A stretch of DNA of 64,000 nt from Ricinus communis (taxonomy: Eukaryota; Streptophyta; Magnoliopsida; Malpighiales; Euphorbiaceae), in contig NC_063259.1 of NCBI RefSeq assembly GCF_019578655.1, positions 11,498,489-11,562,488 of the forward strand, read 5' to 3'. Below are positions 33,480 through 44,873 of the stretch, in pieces (position 1 is the stretch's first letter; each line of letters starts with the position of its first letter). The position numbers were made by a program, and so were the translations under genes. Under the pieces are notes generated by a model. It did no database searches and had not been told where the DNA came from. It worked only from the letters and a program-made list of their open reading frames with translations.

Positions 33480-34326
33480 AAGAAATGAACTAGCAGCTTA
33501 TTAGCGATCGCCGCATACAACTCGAATAAACATAAAGAATAACAAATACAAATTGGATCAAGGGGAGCATTTAAAATATCAAAAAGATTTAGTGAATTTA
33601 CCAAAATAGCAACTAGCATTTTAATCCCACATAAAGTCGAACATATCACAGAAAGAAATTCCAGCATAAGGGTAAAGGAAAGATAAATGTAAAGAATGGT
33701 ATAATTGAAGTGTATAGGTGTAGATTATGAAGAAAAGATTAAGGCTCAAAAATTGGCTAACTAATGGAAACATAAGGTGGTAGGCTTTTGGTCAAATGCT
33801 GGGAATCCTAAATCGCCCAAATCATCTCATGGTATTCACAATATTCATGTAACTTCGACCACGCATTACAAAGCAAGTTCTAGAAGCAAAGTTAAGTACA
33901 ATGCACACTCAAACAAGAAATATAAAGAGCATAAGCAAAATGAATGCTCAACTGGCTCAAAATCTCACTTTCGGGGTGTGGTATTAGGTGCAGTTGGTTC
34001 GCAACATCATTAATTGAATCATTATTTAAGAAACACATGCATATGATATTATCAACGTTCTAAGTTAAAATTCGACAATTCGAAAACAATTAAATAACAC
34101 CGGTTTAACCCGTGAGGTTGATGTGTAAAACACCATAAATGGTTTTCCAAGGACAATGAACAACAAAGAAAAGTAACTACAATTCTATAAATCAAGTCAT
34201 CAATCGGCTCAAAATTAGCATACTCAAGTGCATAAAAACACAATGTCCTAACATCTCCTAAAAATACACAACACCTAGCCATAGCAATTAAAAATCCATA
34301 TGAGAGATTAGGGTTTACCCATAAGC

Positions 34327-34355
34327 ACCCCACACTTAAAGAACACATTGTCCTC
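34327..34355 (-). other. Second, internal polypurine block of element G
   Basis: GAGGACA, nine bases, TTAAGTGTGGGGT on the minus strand, the same pattern and spacing as the block at 32827-32855, exactly 1500 bp upstream in element sense. Conserved in element I (47872-47900). Confidence 0.6.
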
Positions 34356-34644
34356 GGTGTAAAATGTTATGGATACCCCGCATGGAATGCTCAACTAAGA
34401 GAACAAAAGCAATACAATCCAAGTGCATGACATGTATGAAAAATAAAGTAAATAAATGCAGGAAAAATAAAAAGATCTAGGGGATCGCCTGATCATCCAT
34501 CGAGGCCGATGTTGTGGAAATTCGGTGCCTCCTCGGTAGAATCCTGAAAATAATAAAATAAAGAAATAAAATCAAAACTGAAAATATGAAAACTAAAACT
34601 AATAAAATGTTTCCAAAACAAAAGGTTAAAAAAAAAAATAGAAA

Positions 34645-35889
34645 TTAAAGATAAAAATTGGGGTGCCTCCCAAAAGCGCTTCTTTTGATGTGATGAGTCT
34701 TCTTGCATTTGGACTCATGGTGAAAAGCAAATGGGGCGTGATCGACGACCATCCATCCTTCTTCCAAGCAAATGGCTTCAAATATCCGCTTAGAGGGATA
34801 ATCGTCAACTTCCTCTTCCCATACCAAGCAAGTCGCCAAGATGATGGGCAAAACTCGCTCCTCGTATAATTGCATGTAGTCATGATGCTTCAGGGGCTCT
34901 TCCAATTTGAAAGCTAAAGTTTCAACAATTGGAAGGATCGACGGTTGGGCAATTTCTTCAGGGAGTGTTGATGGTTTTCTTCGGTCCACTGGCTTGGTTC
35001 TCTTGCTAGAAGAAACTCGAGCTCCTCCAAGACTTCTTTATTGGATAACTCATGCTCATCTTCCATCATCGAAGGGACTTGTGGAAAATCTACCAACAAT
35101 TCCTCTAATCAGAACTCAAAGATCATCAATCATACATTCCTGTTGATAGTCTTTCGGAGGAATTATGTTCGCCTCTTCCTTTCCGGTTCCATCTCCATGT
35201 TCAAGAGATCGTCCGCATGAAGCATCATCATCAAACATAGTAGATAAACTAGAAAAACTCTCACCTGAACGCAAAGTGATGGCGCTCAAATGCTCCTCGG
35301 ATTCAGCAGCGTTTGATGGAGTTCTCAATTGCTCTTCCGCTAGTAACTTGAAGATTAAGCCTACTTGATGCTCTACGTTGTTAATCGAGGCTTGTTGATC
35401 TTCAAGTATCCTCTGTTTGTTGGAATCTTTCCTCAAGACTTGTTATGAACCTCATCATCGGCCTCCTCCGACACTAACTCTTCATCTTGAGTTGAAGGTG
35501 CAACATTAAATTTCGCTGATGTAGTTGCTGAATTCCTAGTGGTTCTTGGCCATCTAAGCTCCATCCAAAGGGTGAATGAGTGCTCCACTCTTGATTGTAG
35601 GTGCTTCCATACGAGTCATTTGGCCAACTTCCGTATAATTCCACCTGTTCACGTTATAAGAACAATGAGCAACATCACTATACAATGGACAATCATTACA
35701 CACATGTAAACCACAACAAAATTCACAAAAGACTTGAGATAAAAGGATAGGAGAAGAGAGTTGATCGGTAGCCCTGCAAAACGATTCCACTCGAGCATCT
35801 AAAGATGCACGGGCATCCCAATTTTTAGCACTCTCTTGGTTCCTAATCCCATTTTCCAATGCGTCACATAAAGAGTTTGAGTTTAGCAT
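34645..35889 (-). pseudogene. Gag-tail and pre-RT linker ORF of element G
   Basis: Read from 35889: MLNSNSLCDALENGIRN, then a knuckle CEFCCGLHVCNDC (CX2CX3HX4C, about 35710-35670). A second frame (35116-35436) has EHQVGLIFKLLAEEQL and SEEHLSAITLRSGE, the usual spacer after gag. A third (34645-34989) has the pre-RT pattern YEERVLPIILATCL and FEAICLEEGW. The gag capsid core is missing. Frame changes separate the three pieces, so this copy is not one intact ORF. Homologous pieces lie in element I. Confidence 0.65.
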
Positions 35890-36067
35890 TGAACCTCCTT
35901 ATCATTCACTATCTGAATCATAAACTTAAGCTAAATAAATATGTACAAATAAAATAAAATAAATAAACAAATAAAAAATAAAAATCGTAAAAATCATAAA
36001 ATAATAAGAAAGAAAAAAAAATGGCTAAATTAACAAATAGCAAATTTCACTCTAGTTTTCAAACAAT

Positions 36068-36085
36068 TCCCCGGCAACGGCGCCA
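36068..36085 (-). other. Primer binding site of element G (perfect tRNA-Asp match)
   Basis: The minus strand reads TGGCGCCGTTGCCGGGGA, an 18/18 match to the complement of the plant tRNA-Asp 3' end, six bases after the LTR. Confidence 0.92.
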
Positions 36086-36091
36086 AAAACT

Positions 36092-37584
36092 TGATGTGTG
36101 CTACTCGTGTTAGCTACAATCTAAGGCAGTGTACCTATCGATGCGATCCTAGCACTAATGGCGAGTATCAAGGTCGATTCCTCGGAAAGCGAAAGCCCGA
36201 GTTACTCCTTTGTTCTTTGTTATATTAACCTAAAATGGATGATGAATAAATTCTAAACTAAGTATTAACTACAAGCTAAGTTCTAAGGGAGATGCAGGAG
36301 TAATTGATAAGTGAAATATCAAGACAAGAAGACAAACCCAAAGGGAATCTAAACTAGTTGGCAATCAAACAAAGATAAAGGATCGGTGAGTCTAATTATG
36401 CTCCCGTGGATTTAATTCTTAACTCAATTCGGTTTCTCTCTCGAGATAACCGAATTCCTAAACCTAATAACCTAAAGTTGGAATCTCTTCCTAACGATTG
36501 ATTCTTAAATTAGCATTAAGCTTTAATCCGCCTCTATTAAGCTTTGTTAATTCTAAATCCGGCTAGTTAATTATCCTTATCTCTAAGCGATTATTAACCA
36601 GTTCTTGTTATTCAAAGTTCCAATTGCCAAACGGATTTCTCAATCTCATAAAGCAATCTAAACATCATAATTCACAACGTCTCATGAATAATGCATAATC
36701 TTATTAACACTGAAAACAAGAAGAATACAAAACCAACTCAAACAATCCAACAATATAATATCAAACCAATATAGCAAAGAAATCCCAATGGATTTAATCA
36801 ATTTAGCTAAACATATTCATGTTTAAAACAATCTAGGAAATCAATTACAATGACAGAATAATGAAAATAAAACATGTACACCCTTTTCTTTCGAATTGGA
36901 TGAACAGCTCCAAATCTGGATCTACACTTTGATTAATCTCCCAAACTGCCTCTTGAATTGCTCCACTACTGTTTTGCATTCGGAATCTTACGATTCTGGG
37001 ATTCTTACTCACTGCAACTCTCTCTCGCACTCAGTATTGTGCAGAAACCGAACCAGCCACTAGGGCTCTATGTCACTTCTTTTTTTCCCCTCCTTTCTCT
37101 AAGAAAAATGAATTTTTCTTATATATTTAACTCAGCACGGCCGTGGTCAAGGCCGTCAAGACGGCCGAGTCCATGCCGGTCAAACCGTGGATCTCACCAA
37201 CTAGGGTTTCACCACGGCCGTGTTTCTCCCCGTGTTGTCCACCACGGGCCGTGTTGGCCACCACGGGCCGTGCTGAAGGCCGTGGTGGCTACGGAAACCG
37301 TGCCCAAAGTGCCAATTTCAAGAATCAAAGCCAATGGTTGAGCACGGCCAGAGTCCAGGCCGTGCTCAATGTATGCATTGCGGGCTCTTGTCCGATCTTG
37401 ATGAATTCTCGTCCGTTTCCGCACGTATTGATCTATAATTGCTTAAACAACGATGATGGTCCTATAAATGTTCCTGAAATGCAAAAGAACATAAAACACG
37501 GGTGATCTGGGGATAAAAGCACAATAATTGCTAAGAACATACGCAATAATATGCAAGCAAATATGTATAAAACTATGCTCATCA
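36092..37584 (-). repeat. 5' LTR of element G (1493 bp)
   Basis: TG...CA ends; joined to the PBS on one side and to TSD AGCAT on the other. It contains the palindrome array (37136-37367) and TATA box (37120-37127). The terminal array unit GAGCACGGCC / GGCCGTGCTC (37340-37367) is a perfect 10-bp stem with an 8-base loop. Confidence 0.95.
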
Positions 37585-38110
37585 AGCATGCCTGAGAATA
37601 CAGAGAAAGTGGATGAAGCTCTTATTAAATGGATGTTGCACGTCGATAGAGCATCTAATGTTGATGTGGCAGGAGCAGGTATACTACTAGAAGGACCAAA
37701 TAATGTCCAGCTTAAAAGCTCAGTAAAAATTAACTTTAAAGCCTCTCACAATGTTGTCAAGTATGAAGCATTACTTGTAGGTTTAAGGATGGCACTAATA
37801 GTGCGAACTGAGCATCTAAGCATAATTAGTGATTTACAACTAGTGGTCAATTGGGTAATAGGGATCTTCGAAGTCAAAGACCTCGACCTAGTAAAAAATG
37901 TCAGTCAGGCGAAAGTAATGTCACAAAAAATCGAAGAAGGAGAGGGTCAATGGAGCATTATCTAGGTTTCGTGAGATGAGAATAAAGAGGCAGATTTCTT
38001 AGCCAAACTCGCCTCACAAGGAGAACCGAGCAATGATGTTCCATTCTACATACTCGAGGAGCTTAGTAAAGCAAAAGATGAGGTTTTAGTTATTGAAGAC
38101 TATAACCTTT
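37585..38110 (+). pseudogene. Second RNase H domain of element F
   Basis: Resumes the polyprotein of F after the G insertion. The pattern LHVDRASNVDVAGAGILLEG, then YEALLVGLRMA, LSIISDLQLVVNWV and DENKEADFLAKLAS follows the D-E-D-D order of an RNase H fold of the archaeal-like type found in Tat elements. The first catalytic Asp is present. A stop at about 37963 breaks the frame. Confidence 0.82.
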
Positions 38111-38112
38111 GG

Positions 38113-39360
38113 ATGAAAGAGATCATTAAGTACATTAAAGAAGAAAGATTACTTGAAGGTAATAACGCTGCAACTAGAATAGTAAAGACCTCAGCCATGT
38201 ACTCTTTCCAAGATGGTACGTTGTACAGAAAGTCAATCTCACATCCATGGTCTAGATGCATTAAAAAAGAAAGAGCGAACTACATCTTTAGAGAAATCCA
38301 TGAAGGGATCAGTGGGGCTCACGAAGCCGCCAGCACTATAGCCAGCAAAGTCATTCTCCAAGTTTATTTTTGGTCGACCATGCATAAGGATGCAAAGAAG
38401 CTCGTACAGACCTGTGCTAAATGTCAAGAGCACCAGAATGTATCTCATTTTTCCTGACGCGCTGTGATTCCCGATCACTACTCCTTGGCCCTTTGCAGCT
38501 TGGGGCATAATATCCTCGAACCCTTCCCAACAGTAGTAGGTTAAAAAAAGTTCTTACTTATAGCTATAGACCACTTTCACAGAGCGAGTTGAAGCAGAAG
38601 CCGTGGTGACATCATAGAAAAGAAAACAACCGACTTCTTTTGGAGAGAAGTCATATGTAGATATGGTATCTCACACATTTTGGTAACCGACAATGGAAAA
38701 TAGTTTGATAATAAGAAGTTCAAAGGATTTTGCACTCGCATGAAAATTAACTTGAGGTTTACATCTGTTGCTCATTCACAGACTAATGGGCTAACAGAGT
38801 TCAAAAACCAAACAATCCTTCAATTACTGAAAAGAAGATTGGATGAAAGAAAAGGTAGATAGGTTGATGAGCTTCATAACATTCTGTGGTTGTACAGGAC
38901 CATAACTAGAATGACAATTGGTGAGACCCCCTTTAAACTAGCATATGGGACAAAGCTATAATACCAGTTGAAATGGGAATGTTGACCTAAAGGATTCAAT
39001 GCTTTGACAAAAAAAATAATGAAGAACATATGAGACTGTGTCTAGACTTGCTGGAAAAACGAAGAGCAGACGCCAATATAAGAAAGGAGGCCTACAAGCA
39101 TAGAATGGCTGAGTACCATGATTAAAACGTCCGACCTAGATCATTCTTAGAAGGAGAATTAGTAATGAGAAGAGCTGATATTAGCAAGGAGGAGCTGAGG
39201 TTGGCAAGCTGTAGTCTAACTAGGAAGGCCCTTATAAAATAGTCAAAGTGCTCAAAGAAGGAGCATACAGAATAACCAACATGGTAGGAAGAGAGCTCAT
39301 GCAATCATGGAATATCCAAGTACTCAAGAAGTACTACCAATAAAACTCGAAGAAAAGCCT
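38113..39360 (+). pseudogene. Integrase of element F
   Basis: The zinc finger is intact: EIHEGISGAHEA and, later, CAKCQEH. The core gives ISHILVTDNGK (second Asp), then a stop, SVAHSQTNGLTEFKN with the Glu of the triad, and LHNILWLYRTITRMTIGETPF. The first Asp region near 38560 is degenerate. The tail ends at about 39345 with VLKKYYQ. Many stops. Confidence 0.82.
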
Positions 39361-39825
39361 AGTTTGAGGTGTAAACTTCTTATTATTATTTACTCATTTT
39401 TTGCTCAATTAATAAAGTTAATTATTTCTGAACACGTTATCAGTGCATATTTTCAAAGATGCCATTTTAGGCACACCGAGCTGTGAATAAAAGAGGAATT
39501 TATAAAGTTCGAGGAATGACCAAAATACCCCTCGGAAGTATGAAGGAACATTCCAGAGAATGGGGATGTAATTGTCATTTGACATGATATAAATGATAAA
39601 TAGTTATCGTAATGATGGACACGACGTACAAAACATCAGTGAGCATGTCAGACATCACGGACGTTTGAAATTCCAATAGTATAGCCAAGCTTACATCTTG
39701 TACATGACTAATTAGAGGCAATGTAACATTTTTATTATCACGACCATTAGAAGACAAGAATTACCGAGCACGAGCAAGTAGATAAGTATCTAACATAGAT
39801 ACTTTCAGGCAAGAGGGAAGACTAA
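39361..39825 (+). other. 3' untranslated region and polypurine tract of element F
   Basis: No coding sequence. The segment ends with AAGAGGGAAGACTAA (39811-39825) directly before the 3' LTR, taken as the PPT. Part of it recurs in reverse at 52377-52640. Confidence 0.65.
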
Positions 39826-40273
39826 TGATAATAGAGCATTATTAGCCAACCTATCATGCCTAAGAAAGATGAGGTTGACCAAGTTTGTATTCCATTATAA
39901 CAAAAAGTCTAAGAGATTATGTAATGGATAGACTCTAGTCAGAGAGTCCGATCCAATCTAGAATCCTTCAGACAATCAAGATAATAAGTCCTATTATAAC
40001 TAAGCCGATCTACATCTACGGAGTTCTACTTCTAGTAGGACATGAAGACTATCAATGTCTATATAAGGAACCACTACACCATATTTACAGGTATAAGTTA
40101 CTTTACGCACTCATTATACTTAAGCCACCTTTTTATAAATTACTAACTTAATCATCGGAGTCAGTAGCCGAACAACCCTGTTCGACACTTTCTAACCATT
40201 CTTGTAGGTACTCCGGAGATCGAGTCAACCTTTTGAAGATTTGTTGATAGCTCAATCCTTGACCGAGTTATCA
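39826..40273 (+). repeat. 3' LTR of Tat-like element F (448 bp)
   Basis: TGATAATAGAGCATTA start and GAGTTATCA end; TATATAA box at 40060-40066. The next bases, GTTAT, give the likely TSD. Confidence 0.92.
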
Positions 40274-40750
40274 GTTATTACTATTAGTTGACTATCATAT
40301 TAATTCAATAGTAATAATTGTTATGAAAATATTTAAGTTGAATGTATTAGAAATGTTATTTTTACTTCAATCTATATTGGTAAAAGAAACTTTAGTTATT
40401 ATTAGCTTGAGTAATTAAATGAAAAGAAACATTACCATCTCAGTCATTAGATCTATGCTTAATGTCAAAATAAGGGGAAAACTAAGTAAATAGCTAGGGT
40501 AAATACTATTTTTATCATATAGTTTTCATAAATCATCTCATTTGCATATATAGTTTATTTTATTTATTTTATTAATATTATACTTTCTCTAAATATTATT
40601 TTAGAGTGTTTTAGTGTTTTTATGTGATAATTAGTCTTTCTAATAGTGGCCTTATAATTCCTTGAGAGATCAGCCTCAAGGTGAATTTACCGCTTTACTA
40701 TAAGAACGGTTCGTGTACTTGCAAGTACTCATTTAAAGACATTAACTTTT

Positions 40751-40768
40751 TGGCGCTATTGTCGAGAA
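40751..40768 (+). other. Primer binding site of element E (tRNA-Asp type)
   Basis: TGGCGCTATTGTCGAGAA aligns with TGGCGCCGTTGCCGGGGA at 13 of 18 positions. It lies about 10 bp after a likely LTR end (AAAGACA, 40741). Confidence 0.65.
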
Positions 40769-41079
40769 ACTGTGTCCATATTTTGTTATATTGATTAATT
40801 GTCAAAGCTTTGTTTTATATTTTTGTCTTTAATTTAATTTTTATTTAATTTTTAAATTTTGTTTTGAAGTTTTTAGATCTGAAATTTATCTTTGTTTTGT
40901 ACGCCTAGGAGAAAAAAAAATCTAATGATTCATTAACTTAAAATTCATATAACTTGAGATTAGTTGTTAAAAAGACAAAAGAAGATCAAAAAGTAGAGAG
41001 TGAGTTTATATTGCAGAAGCTAGAGGAAAAAGACATTTAAAAAGAGATTGAAGAGGAATTAGAAGAAGAAATTGAGATA

Positions 41080-42640
41080 ATGTCAAATCCAATAGCAGCT
41101 AAAAGGCAAATGGCTATGAAAGACTATGCACAACCTATAATTAATAATACTACTTCATGCATAGTTCTAGATGATGCATCTAGGAATTTTGCACTTAAGA
41201 ATATTGATTGTAATACGCTCCCTTCATTTTATGGTATGCCTAGTGAATATGTATTAACATTTATTAGAGAATTTTATGTTATAATTTGTACACATTCCCA
41301 TTATCTGGATAGAATGAAGATCAACTGAGAATAAGGTGTTTTCCTTATTCATTAAAAAGAAGAAGATAAGGTTTGGTTAATGACTGCTTCATAATTCTTT
41401 GAGAACTTGGGATGAGGTATATCAAAAGTTTATAAGTAAGTTTTACTCATATCAAATAACCAAAGAATTAAGAGTTGAATTGTTTAGCTTTTATCGAAAG
41501 GATACCGAGTCTTTTTATGAAGCATGGGATCACTTCAAATCATTTTAATTGCAATGCCCACACCATGGATACACACTTCCATTAACTAACTAATCATTTT
41601 ATGATGGATTGACACAAGAATATCAATGTTTGCTTGATAATGCAGTTGTGGGTACTATGTTAGAAAAGACTGTTGATGAGATTTATGATATCTTTGAGAT
41701 GTTAGGAGTCAATTCACAATAAAAGAGTGATAACGAAAAGAGTAGGAGTGAATAAAGTAGTATCTAATAGTGAGATGGCTATGCAAATAGTTGAATTAAC
41801 TAAACAAGTTAAAATACTTGCTTCAACTAAAAATGTACCAAGCAATGAGGTTTGTGGTATATATGGTATTTATAGTTATACTGCTAATATTTTCTCATCT
41901 TTTGAGACTTATGCAGGAAATAATTATGAACAGGTTAATATGATGGAATCTTATCAACCTAGGCAACTTAGGAATAACCCATATTCCAACACTTACAATC
42001 TAGGTTAGAGAAACCATCCAAATTTTTCTTAGAAAAACAATGACCAAAACTCACCACAATTATTAAGGACCTCATATCAGTCTCATTACCAAAACCAAGA
42101 TTCTCGATTTCAAAAGAACTCTAATCTTTCCTTTTAAGATCAAGGATAAATTTTTCAATCTAATGAGAAAAGAAAGCCAAGTTTAGAAGAAACACTTTAA
42201 TCATTTATGATGGCTTCTCGTGATAGGATGGAGAGGAATGAGAAAAAGATAGATTTCATTGAGGCCTCAATGAAATGTTTGGAAGCTCAAATGGGAAAAA
42301 TTGTTGAAGTTGATCAAGAGCTCAAGAAAGAGAAACTACCATATCAACTTGAACAAGAAAATTCTATTACCATTATTAGAACAGGTGAGGTTGTTGATAA
42401 TAAGATTGATATGAAGAATGAAAAATATTGTTCTTCTTATGCAAGTACACCTAAAGATGAGGGATTTGTGGAAGTAGAAATCAATGAAGAGAGCATGCAA
42501 AAGGAAGAAAAATTATAGCCTAATTTTGGGCTTGAGAAGAAAGAAAATAAAGCATTTTCTAGACGTGAGTTCCATAAGGTAGCTCAGCCTTATAGGCCAC
42601 CTATTCCTTTTCTAAAATGACTCAAAGAGACAAAAAGGAT
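41080..42640 (+). pseudogene. Gag of element E
   Basis: ATG at 41080 starts MSNPIAAKRQMAMKDYAQP, followed by LPSFYGMPSEYVLTFIREF, the capsid start of an Athila-type gag. Downstream parts to 41700 carry many stops. An open piece at 41727-42008 has the decayed knuckle VCGIYGIYSY and QLRNNPYSNTYN, the motif seen in elements A and M. The 42207-42518 piece is the coiled Lys/Glu-rich spacer (MKCLEAQMGKIVEV). Confidence 0.72.
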
Positions 42641-42664
42641 AAGTAATTTTTTAAAAATATTGAG

Positions 42665-43290
42665 ATGCTCTCTAAAGTTAACACTAATTTACCTTTGTTG
42701 GATGTTATCAAGAATAAGCTAGCGTATGCAAAGTCCTTTAAAGAGTTGAACACTAATAAAAGGCAATATGCAAATAATGAAAAAGTACAAATATCAGAAA
42801 AAGCAAGAGCAGTGCTTCAACATCTGCTGCCCCTTAAGATGAAGGATCCTGGTAGCTTCACCATTGATATTAAAATGGGTGATAAGAAGGTTACAAAAGC
42901 CATGTTGGATTTGGGAACAAGCATCAAATTGATGTCTTATTCCATTTATGAACAACTTAGCTTAGGAAATTTAAAGCCTATAATCATGTCTCTACAACTT
43001 GTGGATAGGTCAATAAAATATCCTAGAAGTATTATGGAAGACTTGCTAGTACAAGTAGGTAAGTTAATAATCCATGTTGATTTGTAGTGCTTGATATGGA
43101 AAATATACCAACAAGGGATAAAGAGCAAACTATACTCCTTGGTAGACCTTTCATGAAAACTACTAGAATAGTTGTTGATGTACATAATGGAAAACTTACT
43201 ATGACAGTTTTAGAAGAAACTATTGAATTTAAATTGTTTGATTCTTTAACATTATCTACTAATCTACTAATGATTAGTTTCATATGTTGA
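42665..43290 (+). pseudogene. Protease of element E
   Basis: Contains the conserved lead-in LPLKMKDPGSFTIDIKMGDK, the active-site motif LDLGTS (42905-42925), then LQLVDRSIKYPRSIMEDLL. After a TAG at 43085, ILLGRPFMKTTRIVVDVHNG follows. The stop in the flap region inactivates the polyprotein. No RT follows. Confidence 0.78.
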
Positions 43291-43755
43291 TTATTTATAT
43301 TCTCGTGTCTATGACAAATTATATGATGATATTCCATTATTAATTGATAAGAGCTTCTATGACATTTTAGATTTTCACATTAAAAGTATAAAGCCATACT
43401 TGAAAGGAATGGCTGACTAAAAGGTGGAGTGCATGGATGAACACCTACCATAAGCATAATCAGGAATGTCTAGTTATAGACAATAAACTTATCAATTGTA
43501 TTTTATTTTCATTTTTATGTATTTAAGTTATTTTATTTTTCATTTTTCATTTTAATTTTAGTGTTTTATGTTTATTTTGTGGGCTTATGAAGGAAATATC
43601 AACATTCCTACCTTCTTTGATTGCCAAAGGACAATATTTCTCCATGTGATAACATGTCAATTTAATTTTTTAATATTATGCTTTCATGTCTAATTGATCT
43701 TATATTGTTATGTGGATATTATATGCTTAGTATATGTTGATTATTCATTGATTAG
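43291..43755 (+). other. AT-rich 3' region of element E, before solo LTR H
   Basis: A short pre-RT remnant (about 43340-43450) then non-coding, T-rich sequence. Nothing else recognised. Confidence 0.45.
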
Positions 43756-44873
43756 TGACAAGTGCTAAAGGCACTTACTTTTGAGCTTTATTTTATGTTA
43801 ATTTTACCTTCAATTGGGTTTGATTTGTTTTTTCAAGCTTGATTTTTAGTTCTTTTAGGCACTTTGAAGATAATACATGTCAAGGAGTCAAATGAATCGA
43901 AAAGCATGAGAATCGGGCAAAGGGCAAAGGAAAGGCATATTTATCCAAAATTCTATCTGACACGGGAAGCTACACAGGCATGTGGCCTTCCCATGTGAGT
44001 AGTGAAAAATGGCAGATTGCATGAAGGGCCCACATGGGAAGCCCATACGGATCTGTGCTTCCCATGTCTGACTAACAAGCAAATCTCAGCATTATGCAGA
44101 TTTGATCTTATTAGCACCAATATAGCTTTTCATGATCTTATTGGTCTATAATTAAAAAGTACCGTTCATCAACTTTGTAGAGGACTTCCTAAAGTATAAT
44201 TGTTATGAATGGCACAACTACATATTAGGTTGCTAAGGATGAGAAAACTTGGGTCGAAGTCAGAAGTTATGCAGTCCATTTCTGTTTGGATCAGTCTGAG
44301 TGTTTCGGCCTTATCTAGAGTTATAGATGTCTGATTGAGGTGATTCAAAATCCTAAAATGAACTAATCTTCCAGATGTACAACTTTGATGAAACTTAGAA
44401 CTCAATTCGATTTTGAAGATGCCTTAAAACAGCTCGTAAAGTAAAGAACGGGCAGACACACATATTCAAGCTATAAAAATCTAAGAACGTCACACGGCCT
44501 TGTGGAGCCCGTGTGGTCCCCGTTTCAATCATAAAAGTAAACTATTTAAAGGAACCTTTAGGGTTATTTTAAGGGTGTGCTATCATATTTTCATTTCTAG
44601 AGAGAGAAATTTTATTTTTCTTTCATTTTTAGGGTTTTGATTGGTATTTCTCAAGGAAGAACATTAATTCCTTCATTGCTTTCTAAGATTGAAGATTGAA
44701 GATTTCCATTTCTACTCCTCCATGGCTTAGTTTGAGATCTTCTTTCCCTAATCTTTACTTCTTTATTGTAATGTATAGGAATTAAGTTTCTTGCTATTTG
44801 AGTTTTGATGAACCTTAATTTGTTTTGTATGGATAGATTCAAAGTTAGTGCAATTAATTTTTTCTATGAGTTA

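Larger units (their letters stand above)
31315..37584 (-). mobile_element. Non-autonomous gypsy element G (LTRs, PBS, gag tail; no pol)
   Basis: LTRs 36092-37584 (5') and 31315-32822 (3') on the minus strand have TG...CA ends and are flanked by a perfect TSD AGCAT (31310-31314 and 37585-37589). There is a perfect tRNA-Asp PBS at 36068-36085 and a PPT beside the 3' LTR. The 3.3 kb interior encodes only gag C-terminal and pre-RT linker sequence. No gag core, protease, RT or integrase was found. LTRs differ by about 2% by eye, so the copy is young. It must have moved with proteins from another element, plausibly an Athila-like one, given the shared PBS and gag tail. Confidence 0.92.
27012..40273 (+). 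mobile_element. Tat-like Ty3/gypsy retrotransposon F, split by element G
   Basis: LTRs of 448 bp each (27012-27459 and 39826-40273) enclose gag, protease, RT, RNase H, a second RNase H and integrase in plus orientation. A second (archaeal-like) RNase H between the RT/RNase H block and integrase is the mark of the Tat/Ogre/Retand group. The flanks are ATTAT and GTTAT, a 4/5 match for the TSD. Element G (31315-37584) is inserted between the two RNase H domains. Without G the element is about 7 kb. All frames carry stops. Confidence 0.9.
40274..43755 (+). mobile_element. Gypsy element E (Athila-like): LTR end, PBS, gag and protease only
   Basis: 40274-40741 is the right part of its 5' LTR, cut by element F. 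A PBS follows at 40751-40768, then gag and protease. Beyond 43290 there is no RT, RNase H or integrase; the sequence passes into an AT-rich 3' region that resumes after solo LTR H at 51032 and reaches a PPT at 51852-51880. So E is an internally deleted relic or a gag-PR element. Confidence 0.7.
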
